From: Roseiarcus sp963696665
GTDB lineage: Bacteria > Pseudomonadota > Alphaproteobacteria > Rhizobiales > Beijerinckiaceae
DNA length: 64,000 nt
NCBI GenBank assembly: GCA_963696665.1
Contig: CAVOLE010000008.1
Location: forward strand, 372,001-436,000
Direction of reading: 5' to 3'
Of the stretch, positions 19,253 through 28,683 are shown piece after piece; position 1 is the first letter of the stretch; every line of letters begins with the position of its first letter. The notes under the pieces are model-generated. The model ran no database searches. It worked only from the letters and a program-made list of their open reading frames with translations, and was not told the origin of the DNA. The translations under genes and the position numbers were made by a program.

Positions 19253-20003
19253 CCGAAGGCCTCCTGTCGAGCCGATAGGTCCACACGAAGGCCGGCGGCA
19301 GATTCAGCAAAATCGGCTTCGAGCGAACCGCCGAATAAAGATTGGCGCAGGCCTCGCGAGGAATCGGCGACATGAGTCCGTAAGTGAACTGGACGAAGAC
19401 CCCCGAAGGGCCCATCAGCGCGAAGGCGTCGGCGATGAGTTTCGTCCGCCGGGGAGGCGGTTGGTTAAGCAGCGGCAGGCTGGAGACGACGGCGGCGACC
19501 AGCTGCCCGGCGAACGGTTCGAGCGTGCGCGGCAGGTCGTAGGCGTCGCCCTGAACCACAGAGGCGTGCGTGAAACGTTGCTTCAGAAGGCGACAGAATT
19601 CCGCGTCATACTCGACCAGAACGAGCCGTTCGGGCGGCAAACCCGCCTCGAGCAGCGAGCGGGTGACCGGGCCGGTGCCCGGCCCAAGCTCGACGACCAG
19701 GCCATGCGCCGGCGAGCCGACCGCCGCCGCCATTGCGCGCGCCAAAGCGCGCCCGGACGGCGCGACAGCGCCGGTCAGCCGCGGCGAAGCGACGAGAGAC
19801 TTAAGGAAACGTGCGCCGTCACCGAGGCCCCGCCTTTGCCGCTTGTCTAGCGCGATTGGCTTTTCGATACGCCACCCCTCATGTCTCGAGGCCCCGCGCG
19901 AGCGGGGCCTCGAAGAATGCTCCAATTTTGGCGCTGGATCGTCCTTCGAGACGCCGTGCTTCGCACGGCCCTCAGGACGATGTCGAGGCTGGCGCGCGAT
20001 CAC
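19233..20003 (-). CDS. PmtA-like phospholipid N-methyltransferase
   Basis: SAM-dependent methyltransferase resembling the soluble phosphatidylethanolamine N-methyltransferase of rhizobia (phosphatidylcholine synthesis). Motif I is VELGPGTGPVTRSLLE; the family segment FVQFTYGLMSPIP and the start of the conserved core FLKSLVASPRLTGAVAPSGRALA are clear. The first ~45 residues are encoded across palindromic repeat DNA (19887-19979), and no good internal ATG/GTG exists before the core, so the annotated N-terminus is uncertain. rRNA adenine dimethyltransferases are more distant relatives. Confidence 0.82.
   Translation of the reverse strand: MIARQPRHRPEGRAKHGVSKDDPAPKLEHSSRPRSRGASRHEGWRIEKPIALDKRQRRGLGDGARFLKSLVASPRLTGAVAPSGRALARAMAAAVGSPAHGLVVELGPGTGPVTRSLLEAGLPPERLVLVEYDAEFCRLLKQRFTHASVVQGDAYDLPRTLEPFAGQLVAAVVSSLPLLNQPPPRRTKLIADAFALMGPSGVFVQFTYGLMSPIPREACANLYSAVRSKPILLNLPPAFVWTYRLDRRPSDAANGR
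19887..19979. repeat. Pair of intergenic palindromic repeats
   Basis: CGAGGCCCCGC (19887-19897) and GCGGGGCCTCG (19902-19912) form a perfect 11-bp hairpin. A second nested palindrome pairs CGTCCT (19940-19945) with AGGACG (19974-19979) and GCCGTGC (19953-19959) with GCACGGC (19963-19969). The second type resembles the REP-like CGTCCTTCGAGACGCC repeats common between genes in Rhizobiales. It overlaps the predicted 5' end of the methyltransferase frame. Confidence 0.7.
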
Positions 20004-20050
20004 GCTTAGGCGCTTATATCGGGTTGCTCCCTACGTCGCAAAGCCGAGCG

Positions 20051-21166
20051 TTAGCTCCGACCCTCGAAGAACTCCTTCATCTTGGCGAAGAAGCCAGCGC
20101 TTTCCGGATGGGTCGTGTTCGACGACTCAGAGGCGAATTCCGTCAAGAGCTCGCGTTGGCGACGCGTCAGGTTTTGCGGCGTCTCGACAACGAGTTGAAC
20201 GAACAGGTCGCCCAAATCGCGTGAGCGCAGCACCGGCATGCCCTTAGCCCGCAGCCTCAACTGGCGGCCCGACTGGGCGCCTTCTGGGACGCTGACCCTG
20301 GACTCGGTTCCATCAAGCGTCCGAACGTTGAACTCGCCACCGAGCGCCGCCTGCACCATCGAGATCGGCACCCGGCAATAGAGGTCGGCGCCGTCACGCT
20401 GGAAGAACGCATGCGGCTTGACGGTGAGGAAAATATAGAGGTCGCCCGCCGGGCCGCCGCGCATTCCCGCTTCGCCCTCGCCGGTCAAGCGAATGCGCGT
20501 GCCGTCCTCGACACCGGCCGGGACATTGACCGAGAGCGTGCGCTCTCGCGTCACGCGGCCAGAGCCGGCGCACTTGTCGCATGGATTCTCGATGGTCTGC
20601 CCGCGGCCGTGGCAGGAGGGGCAGGTGCGCTCGATGGCGAAGAAGCCCTGTTGCGCGCGCACGCGTCCGTGTCCTCCGCAGGTCTTGCAGGTCACGGGCT
20701 TCGAACCGGCGCGCGCCCCAGAGCCTGCGCAGGCTTCGCATGCGATCGAAGTCGGCATGCGGATCGAGGCGGTCTTGCCGTGAAACGCCTCTTCGAGCAT
20801 GATCTCGAGATTGTAGCGAAGGTCGGCGCCGCGCTCCCGGCCCCCGGACTGCCGTCCGCGCCGCGCTCCCATCATGTCCCCGAACAGATCGTCGAAGATA
20901 TCGGACATCGAGGCCGCAAAGCCGTCGCTCATGCCGCTCTGGTCGAAGGCGGCGTGACCATAGCGGTCGTAGGCCGCGCGCTTCTGGGCGTCCGACAGGT
21001 GCTGATAGGCTTCGTTGAGCTCCTTGAACCGGGCCTCGGCCTGCTTGTCGCCGGGATGCCGGTCGGGATGGCACTGCATCGCCGCCTTGCGGAAGGCGGA
21101 CTTCAGTTCGGCGTCGCTCGCCGATTTGGAAACGCCCAGGGTTTCGTAAAAATCGCGCTTGGCCAT
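20051..21166 (-). CDS. dnaJ: Chaperone protein DnaJ
   Basis: Hsp40 co-chaperone that stimulates DnaK ATPase and delivers substrates. At 371 aa it has the full type I layout: J domain (residues 1-70, with HPD in QCHPDRHPGD), Gly-rich linker, four CxxCxGxG zinc repeats (CEACAGSG, CKTCGGHG, CPSCHGRG, CDKCAGSG) and the C-terminal substrate-binding domains. It follows dnaK on the same strand with a 193-bp gap. Confidence 0.97.
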   Translation of the reverse strand: MAKRDFYETLGVSKSASDAELKSAFRKAAMQCHPDRHPGDKQAEARFKELNEAYQHLSDAQKRAAYDRYGHAAFDQSGMSDGFAASMSDIFDDLFGDMMGARRGRQSGGRERGADLRYNLEIMLEEAFHGKTASIRMPTSIACEACAGSGARAGSKPVTCKTCGGHGRVRAQQGFFAIERTCPSCHGRGQTIENPCDKCAGSGRVTRERTLSVNVPAGVEDGTRIRLTGEGEAGMRGGPAGDLYIFLTVKPHAFFQRDGADLYCRVPISMVQAALGGEFNVRTLDGTESRVSVPEGAQSGRQLRLRAKGMPVLRSRDLGDLFVQLVVETPQNLTRRQRELLTEFASESSNTTHPESAGFFAKMKEFFEGRS

Positions 21167-21359
21167 CTTTAGCGCGCCCGCAGCCTATGCATGCCTAGAC
21201 CTACTCATGCTACGCCGCGTTTCAAGAGGGCGGACCCCATTCCTGACGCGGAAGCCAGCGTCTTGAACGCCGGCTCGCAGTCAGCCCAATCTCCCCCCGC
21301 CATCGTGGCGTCCCCTAAAAGCCATAGCCGGCCGCTTCACGCGGCCGACTTCATTTCGT

Positions 21360-23273
<1,914 letters not shown>

Positions 23274-23565
23274 TACTCACCCCTGTTCTTTTGCGGGACC
23301 GCCGAGCCCCAAAGCGGCAAGGCCTAAGAGAGGCGTTCCACCGATCGCTTCGTAGCCGACGGCTGACGTCTTCCGATCCCCATCTTTCATCCAGATTTCC
23401 GTCAATTCAGCGCGGGTTGCGCCCAAACCGGCCAGTCGGGGCGTATATAGGTGGGGCGTTTTAGCGGCGCAAGGCGCGTAAGCCGTGGATTTTTCGGGCT
23501 TACGCGGCGCCTCCAGGCGGAGGGCGTGCTTCCCCTTTCTCGCCGGCGCCTCTACACTTCGCTCG

Positions 23566-24462
23566 ATGAATCGGCTTTTCGTCCTCTTGCTTTTTGGTCT
23601 CCTGAGCCTGGTGTTCTGTCCAGGTCCGTCCGTCGGTCAATTGATGCTCCCGGGCGCGGCTCTGGCCGCTCCGGAGGGAGCCGCGACCCGTCGCAAGCCA
23701 AGGAGCGTCCACAAGGCGGCCTCGGGCGACAAGGCGAGCGACGCCAGGCCGGGCAAGCCGGCCGCCGAGGCAGGGGTGGCGAGCCTCATCGGGCGGCCGC
23801 TCATGCGCAACGGCAAGGCCGGGCTCCTGCAGATCTCCGGCGATGACAAGGCGATCACCGTCGAGAAGCTCCAACTCGCCGGGGAGGGCGTTTCGAACTC
23901 ATCGCAGCGCTGCGTCGTCGACATCGTCGGCGAGACGCCGATCGAGGCGACGAACGTTGGCCGGCCGGACGGGCTCGAGCGGTTCGAGGTCAAGGTTCCC
24001 GCCTGCCCGATCTCGTTCGACGTTCTTGACGGCGCGGTTCTTGTGCCGACCCAAATCACGGCCTGCGTCTTCAAGGCCGCCGATTGTCAGACCGCGCCGG
24101 GCGGCCTCTGGGGACCGGAGGGAGGCTCCCTTGTTGGGGACGCGGCCAAGATCGTGAAGGAACGCGCGGAAGCGGAAAAGGCGATGGGCAAGCTCGTCCG
24201 CGCGATCGAGGATCGCGCCGAAAACAACACGCAGGCGGCGGACCTCGTGCGCGATCAGAACGGCTTCGCTGCCCAGCGCGACGAGCTGTGCCGCGATTAC
24301 GCTAAGGAAAGCCTCCACGGCTATTGCGCGCTGCGCGTGACAGAGGCGCGAAGCGCGCTTTTGCAGACGAGGCTCGATGAACTTAGCCCCGCAACCGCTT
24401 CCAAGACGACGAGAGAAAAGAGTAAAAAGGCAAAGTCGAGAAAAAGCGCCAAGCAGCCTTGA
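23566..24462 (+). CDS. Secreted or lipid-exposed protein of unknown function
   Basis: 298 aa from the ATG at 23566, which gives a clear signal sequence (MNRLFVLLLFGLLSLVF). The frame is open from 23485, but the upstream extension is Arg-rich and unlikely. Four or more cysteines are spread through the mature region (RCVVDIV, ACPISFD, ACVFKAADCQ, LCRDYAKESLHGYCAL). The C-terminus is a Lys-rich tail (SKKAKSRKSAKQ). Not recognised as a named domain family. Confidence 0.78.
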   Translation: MNRLFVLLLFGLLSLVFCPGPSVGQLMLPGAALAAPEGAATRRKPRSVHKAASGDKASDARPGKPAAEAGVASLIGRPLMRNGKAGLLQISGDDKAITVEKLQLAGEGVSNSSQRCVVDIVGETPIEATNVGRPDGLERFEVKVPACPISFDVLDGAVLVPTQITACVFKAADCQTAPGGLWGPEGGSLVGDAAKIVKERAEAEKAMGKLVRAIEDRAENNTQAADLVRDQNGFAAQRDELCRDYAKESLHGYCALRVTEARSALLQTRLDELSPATASKTTREKSKKAKSRKSAKQP

Positions 24463-24506
24463 GCAGGGTCCCGGCGCTAATCCAGAGTGAGGGGCGAGGT
24501 GGACCA

Positions 24507-25109
24507 ATGACGCAAAATTCGACTGATGTCGGCGCCGGCGCCCCGACCGGACCCAACGCTCACGCCTCGAAGTCCCTGACGGCCAAAGCGGCAGATGAGC
24601 TCCGCAGATTCCTCGTTCTCTTTTTCTATCTCTGGATTCTGTTCGGCGTTTTCGTGCTGAACCAAGGCGTCGTCCTGCGCGAGCACGGGTTCGATTTCAC
24701 CCTACAGGGCTTCGCCTTCATCAACGCCCTCGTCTTCGCCAAAGTCATGATGCTGTTCGAAATCTTCGATCCCGGGCGCTGGCTGCGCAAGAGGCCGCTC
24801 ATCTATCCTATCCTCTATGAGACTCTGCTTCTGACGGTCCTCTTTCTCGTCGCCCATGTGCTAGAAAAGACGCTCGAAGGACTGCTTCGCGGAAAGACGA
24901 TGGCCGAGAGCATGCCCTTGATCGGCGGCGGAGGCCTCTTGGGACTGCTCAGCGCAACCGCCATCCTGTTTGTCGCGCTGATCCCGTTTTTCGGCCTGAG
25001 GAATTTGAGCCTGGCCATGGGCGAAGGGCGGCTCTGGGCGGTGATTTTCGAGCAGCCTTCAGCGGAAGAGGGTGAACGCCGACGAGGGGCGCCGGCGCGT
25101 TCCGCGTAG
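24507..25109 (+). CDS. Membrane protein of unknown function (4 TM)
   Basis: 200 aa from the ATG at 24507, which has GAGGTGG at good spacing; the open frame to 24459 is not needed. Four hydrophobic segments are visible: FLVLFFYLWILFGVFVL, FAFINALVFAKVMMLFEIF, LYETLLLTVLFLVAHVL and LGLLSATAILFVALIPFFG. A short conserved-looking loop LRNLSLAMGEGRLWAVIF follows the last one. Family not identified; context (between a secreted protein and mscL) suggests an envelope role only loosely. Confidence 0.78.
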   Translation: MTQNSTDVGAGAPTGPNAHASKSLTAKAADELRRFLVLFFYLWILFGVFVLNQGVVLREHGFDFTLQGFAFINALVFAKVMMLFEIFDPGRWLRKRPLIYPILYETLLLTVLFLVAHVLEKTLEGLLRGKTMAESMPLIGGGGLLGLLSATAILFVALIPFFGLRNLSLAMGEGRLWAVIFEQPSAEEGERRRGAPARSA

Positions 25110-25222
25110 TTTCAGGCGCGCTGGGCCGGCCGGAGACTTTATCTCTCGCGGCGGCTCGGCTAGCTTACCCAGAGGTGGAATGGGCCGCCGCAACCGGGGT
25201 CCGCGGTCGAGGTCGATAGCCC

Positions 25223-25642
25223 ATGTGGGAAGAATTCAAGGAATTCGCGCTCAAAGGCAATGCGCTGAGCCTCGCTGTCGGCGTCATCATCGGCGCAGCG
25301 TTTGGCAAGATCGTCGACGCTTTGGTCAACGACTTGATCATGCCGATGATCGGTATCGCCGGCAAAGCCGACTTTTCCAACTATTACATTCCGCTGTCTA
25401 AAAATGTGACCGCGACCAATCTGGCGGATGCGAGAAAGCAGGGCGGAGTTCTGGCCTACGGCGACTTCATCACAGTGGTGATCAACTTCCTCATCGTCGC
25501 CGTCGCGCTGTTCGTCGCCATCAAGGCGATCAACACTCTGACCCGGCGGGCGGCGAAAGAGCCCCCTCCGCCAGCGCCGCCTACCCAGGAAGTCGTCCTC
25601 CTGACCGAGATCCGCGACCAACTCGCCAAGCGCGGCGCTTAA
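25223..25642 (+). CDS. mscL: Large-conductance mechanosensitive channel MscL
   Basis: Osmotic safety valve of the inner membrane, a homopentamer. The 139-aa product begins MWEEFKEFALKGNALSLAVG, followed by the pore helix VGVIIGAAFGKIVDALVNDL with its glycine-rich gate, and a second TM (DFITVVINFLIVAVALFVA). The C-terminal bundle TQEVVLLTEIRDQLAK completes the family pattern. Length is typical. Confidence 0.97.
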   Translation: MWEEFKEFALKGNALSLAVGVIIGAAFGKIVDALVNDLIMPMIGIAGKADFSNYYIPLSKNVTATNLADARKQGGVLAYGDFITVVINFLIVAVALFVAIKAINTLTRRAAKEPPPPAPPTQEVVLLTEIRDQLAKRGA

Positions 25643-25661
25643 GCACGAGGTTTTGGCCGGC

Positions 25662-26894
25662 TCACTCGGCCGCGGCCACCGCTTGAGACCCGGCTTCGCC
25701 CTCCGGCGCAGCAAACGCGGAGGTCTGGCGCCTCGCAACCCAAAATGACGCCTGCGCCACAATGCCCGCGGCGAAGAGCACGGCGGCGGAGGCCAGCGCG
25801 GGATTGGCTCCGAACCCCGCCACCGCAACCAGCGCCGCTCCGACCGCCATCTGGACCGAGCCGTAGAGTCCGGAGGCCGTTCCGGTCAGGCGTGGGTTTA
25901 CGCTGATCGCCTGGACAAGGGCGGCGGGCGCTGCGGCGCCGACGCCGAGGCTAAAGGCAAACATGGTTCCGATGACGCCGGCCAGGGTCGCCCGGTCGGC
26001 GATCAAAAGGCCGAGGAAGGAAGCCGCCGCCACGACGCTGACTGCGTTGGCCGCGACCAGAAACGCGTTCAGCGGAAATCGATCGATCAGCCGGCTTGCG
26101 AGAAAGCTGCCGAGCCAGAGGCCGGAGACCAGGAGCGCAAGATAGGGGCCGACGCTTGCGCTCGGCGCGTGCAGCGTGTCGACGAAGATGAAAGGCGCGC
26201 AAGCGATGAAGGCGTAGAGGGGAGTCGTCGCGCAAGCGCCGCCAAGGGCGTAGCCGAGAAACTGCCGGGAGCGCAGCAGGCCGATATAATCACGCCCGTA
26301 TTGCGAGGCGTTGACGAACGTCGCCTCCTGCCGCGTCTCGGGAAGAACGCGCCACGCCAGCACGAAATTGGCTGCGCCCAACGCGCTCAGCCCCATCAGG
26401 ATCGTTCGCCACCCCCAAAGACCGCTGAGCGCCGCGCCGATCAGCGGAGCAATCGCGGGGCCGGCGGTCACCAGCACATTGACCAGCGCGAGGCGCCGCG
26501 CGGCCTCGTGGACCTGCGACGTGTCGCGGATGATGGCGCGGGCGAGCAGCAGGCCCGAACATCCGCCCAAGGCCTGGAAAAATCGCGCGATGACCAGCGT
26601 GTGCGCATCCGGGGCGAAGAGGCCGGCGATGCTGGCGATCGTGAACAGAGAGAGGCCAACCAGCAGAGCGGGCCGACGGCCAAAGCGATCCGACGCAGGC
26701 CCATAGACCAACTGACCCACAGCCAATCCCAGGATGTAGACGCTGATGGTCAGCTCCAGGGCTGCGGGCGTCGCGTGGAGGTCTTTGGCCGCGGCGGGCA
26801 GCGCGGGCACAAATATGTGCATGCCGACCGGCCCGCTGAAGGTAAACAACCCTAGGAGCCAGAGCGGAACGGCGCCTCGGCGGACGAATTTCAT
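25662..26894 (-). CDS. Bcr/CflA-type MFS drug exporter
   Basis: 410-aa, 12-TM major facilitator of the DHA1 drug:H+ antiporter family. The motif LVYGPASDRFGRRPALLVGL (motif A) and the N-terminal FVPALPAAAKDLHATPAALELT match Bcr/CflA. It overlaps the upstream MarR gene by 4 bp (ATGA), so regulator and pump are translated from one message. Substrate unknown. Confidence 0.93.
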   Translation of the reverse strand: MKFVRRGAVPLWLLGLFTFSGPVGMHIFVPALPAAAKDLHATPAALELTISVYILGLAVGQLVYGPASDRFGRRPALLVGLSLFTIASIAGLFAPDAHTLVIARFFQALGGCSGLLLARAIIRDTSQVHEAARRLALVNVLVTAGPAIAPLIGAALSGLWGWRTILMGLSALGAANFVLAWRVLPETRQEATFVNASQYGRDYIGLLRSRQFLGYALGGACATTPLYAFIACAPFIFVDTLHAPSASVGPYLALLVSGLWLGSFLASRLIDRFPLNAFLVAANAVSVVAAASFLGLLIADRATLAGVIGTMFAFSLGVGAAAPAALVQAISVNPRLTGTASGLYGSVQMAVGAALVAVAGFGANPALASAAVLFAAGIVAQASFWVARRQTSAFAAPEGEAGSQAVAAAE

Positions 26895-27382
26895 CGGCTT
26901 GCCGTCCGTTTGCGTTCGGCGGCGCCGGAGGCCTCATCCGGCAGGCTCAGAAGCCGGTCCCGGACCGTCTCAAGCAGGCGAAGCGTGCGGCCTAAATCCT
27001 CGTCCGAGACCTCGCCAAACACGGCGTCGCGGACCTCGCGGGATACGCGCTCGACCTGATCGACAGTCCGGCGTCCGCGCGGAGTTAGGGCAAGGCTCTT
27101 TGCGCGCCGATCGGCGGGATCCTCGCATCGCTCGATGAAGCCTGAGTTCTCGAGCGCGTCAAGCAGGCGGACAACCGAAGAGCCATCGAGAGACAGAGAG
27201 GCCGCCAGCTCGTTCTGCCGCATCGGCGTTTCGGACCGCGCGATCCGAAGCAAGGGCAGCCACGTCGCTTCCGTCAACCCATAGACCTGCAAACGCCCGT
27301 CGACCGCGCGCCGCCATTCCCGAGACACGTGGGCCACGAGAGGCGCGAATCGAGCGCGAGCGTCCTTTGAGATTTGTGGCAT
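26891..27382 (-). CDS. MarR-family transcriptional regulator
   Basis: 163-aa winged-helix regulator. The recognition region (MRQNELAASLSLDGSSVVRLLDALENSGFIER) and the wing (CEDPADRRAKSLALTPRGRRTV) are standard MarR. First gene of a two-gene operon with the Bcr/CflA pump; repression of that operon is inferred. The AT-rich DNA just upstream (27383-27430) is a likely promoter/operator zone, but no strict palindrome was found. Confidence 0.92.
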   Translation of the reverse strand: MPQISKDARARFAPLVAHVSREWRRAVDGRLQVYGLTEATWLPLLRIARSETPMRQNELAASLSLDGSSVVRLLDALENSGFIERCEDPADRRAKSLALTPRGRRTVDQVERVSREVRDAVFGEVSDEDLGRTLRLLETVRDRLLSLPDEASGAAERKRTASR

Positions 27383-28002
27383 GAGACATCATAATAGATG
27401 ACATACCAATTAATGAGGCGTCAATTATTCGTGAGGCGCCCCTGCAAAGAGCGAGCGCGACATCGGTGCGGTCGATCCCTTTGGGTTTTCTTGGTTCGTG
27501 GTCGTTTCGCTGCGAAAGTCCCGATTTGGAGCATTGGATTTTCTTGGATTTCCTTGGATTCTCTCGTCCTAATCGAGCCTTTTCAATGAGTTACACAGGA
27601 TTTTCGCGACAGGAATTTTCGCGGCGCTTTCCCCGCCGTTGAGAGGGCGCCGCGAACGGGAGCCTGCGGTCCAGGGGATACGGAAGTGCAGAATTGTTCA
27701 TGCGGCTAGCATAAGTCGATTTATGATTTTCCGCAATCATTTGTCGTCCGGCTGTCGCTCGACAGGGATTGCCGTCCGACCCCATTGGTCTTCATCGAGG
27801 CCGCGAACGCCTTGTCGGCGGGGAGTTGTCGCGGGCTTCATCGTCATGTTCATGCCCTTGCGTGAAACGGTCGCATTCCAACGCTAGCATGGTGGATCAT
27901 GATCGATTGTCGATCAGTGGAGCGCCGCGCATTCGCCTCGGCTGGCGATTGGGCGGCCGACCGAAATTTGATTGGCTGAAATGAGCCGCCGGAGGAACGA
28001 CC
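27383..28002. other. Gene-poor gap between marR and the Spy-like gene
   Basis: No convincing coding frame: the 60-80-codon frames here lack ribosome-binding sites and family resemblance. The stretch 27490-27600 is AT-richer than its surroundings and contains repeated TTGGATTT units (around 27534-27560). GAGCCTTTTCAATG at 27573-27586 repeats the end of the frame at 11146. GGAGGAACGACC at 27991-28002 is the ribosome-binding site of the next gene. Confidence 0.4.
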
Positions 28003-28650
28003 ATGATGCGACACATTCTTCTCGCCTGCGCAGCGCTCGCTGCTTCGACATTCGCTCCCGCCGCCCGGGCCGCCGAGGATGAATTGTCGGCGCCGGCGAT
28101 GGAGCGGATGCAGCATTGGGCTGACGACCACGCGGCGATGCTCGACGCCAAGCTCGCTGGTCTCAAGGCCGGCCTCAGGCTGACTTCGGATCAAGAGAAG
28201 CTCTGGCCGCCGTTTGAAACGGCGATTCGCGACGCCGCGAAGCTGCACATGGAGCAGATGAAGTCGATGATGGACCGGATGCAGAAGATGCACGGGGCGA
28301 TGATGCAAGGCGAGTTTGGCGAAGCTGTCTCGCCGATCGACCGACTGGAGGCCATGGGGCAGGGCATGTCCGCGCGCGGCGCCGCGATTGAGAAAGTCGC
28401 CGAGGCCGGCAAGCCGCTCTACGCGAGCCTCGACGATTCGCAGAAGAGGCGATTCGTCCTGCTTGGCAGGGCGCTGTTCATGATGGGACACGGTCATCAC
28501 GGCATGGACATGATGCGCGGGATGATGGGCCGCGGACCCACGGGTCAGGAGGGCGCGACGGGCGGGAAGTCGGACAGAATGGAGGGGATGGGACACGGAT
28601 CTGACGAGCGTGGGACCGACGACGAAGGGGACAATTCAGACGAGCAATAG
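28003..28650 (+). CDS. Spy/CpxP-like periplasmic protein (LTXXQ motif)
   Basis: 215-aa exported protein with signal peptide (MMRHILLACAALAASTFAPAARA). The LTxxQ signature occurs as LTSDQEKLWPPFE and a second form as SLDDSQKRRF. Met- and His-rich patches (MKSMMDRMQKMHGAMM, MMGHGHHGMDMMRGMMG) suggest metal, particularly copper, contact. It is convergent with the CopA-type ATPase gene, which supports a role in copper or envelope stress. The last ~50 residues are low-complexity and acidic. Confidence 0.85.
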   Translation: MMRHILLACAALAASTFAPAARAAEDELSAPAMERMQHWADDHAAMLDAKLAGLKAGLRLTSDQEKLWPPFETAIRDAAKLHMEQMKSMMDRMQKMHGAMMQGEFGEAVSPIDRLEAMGQGMSARGAAIEKVAEAGKPLYASLDDSQKRRFVLLGRALFMMGHGHHGMDMMRGMMGRGPTGQEGATGGKSDRMEGMGHGSDERGTDDEGDNSDEQ

Positions 28651-28683
28651 TCCCCGTCGCCGGATGACCACAGGCGCGCAGTT

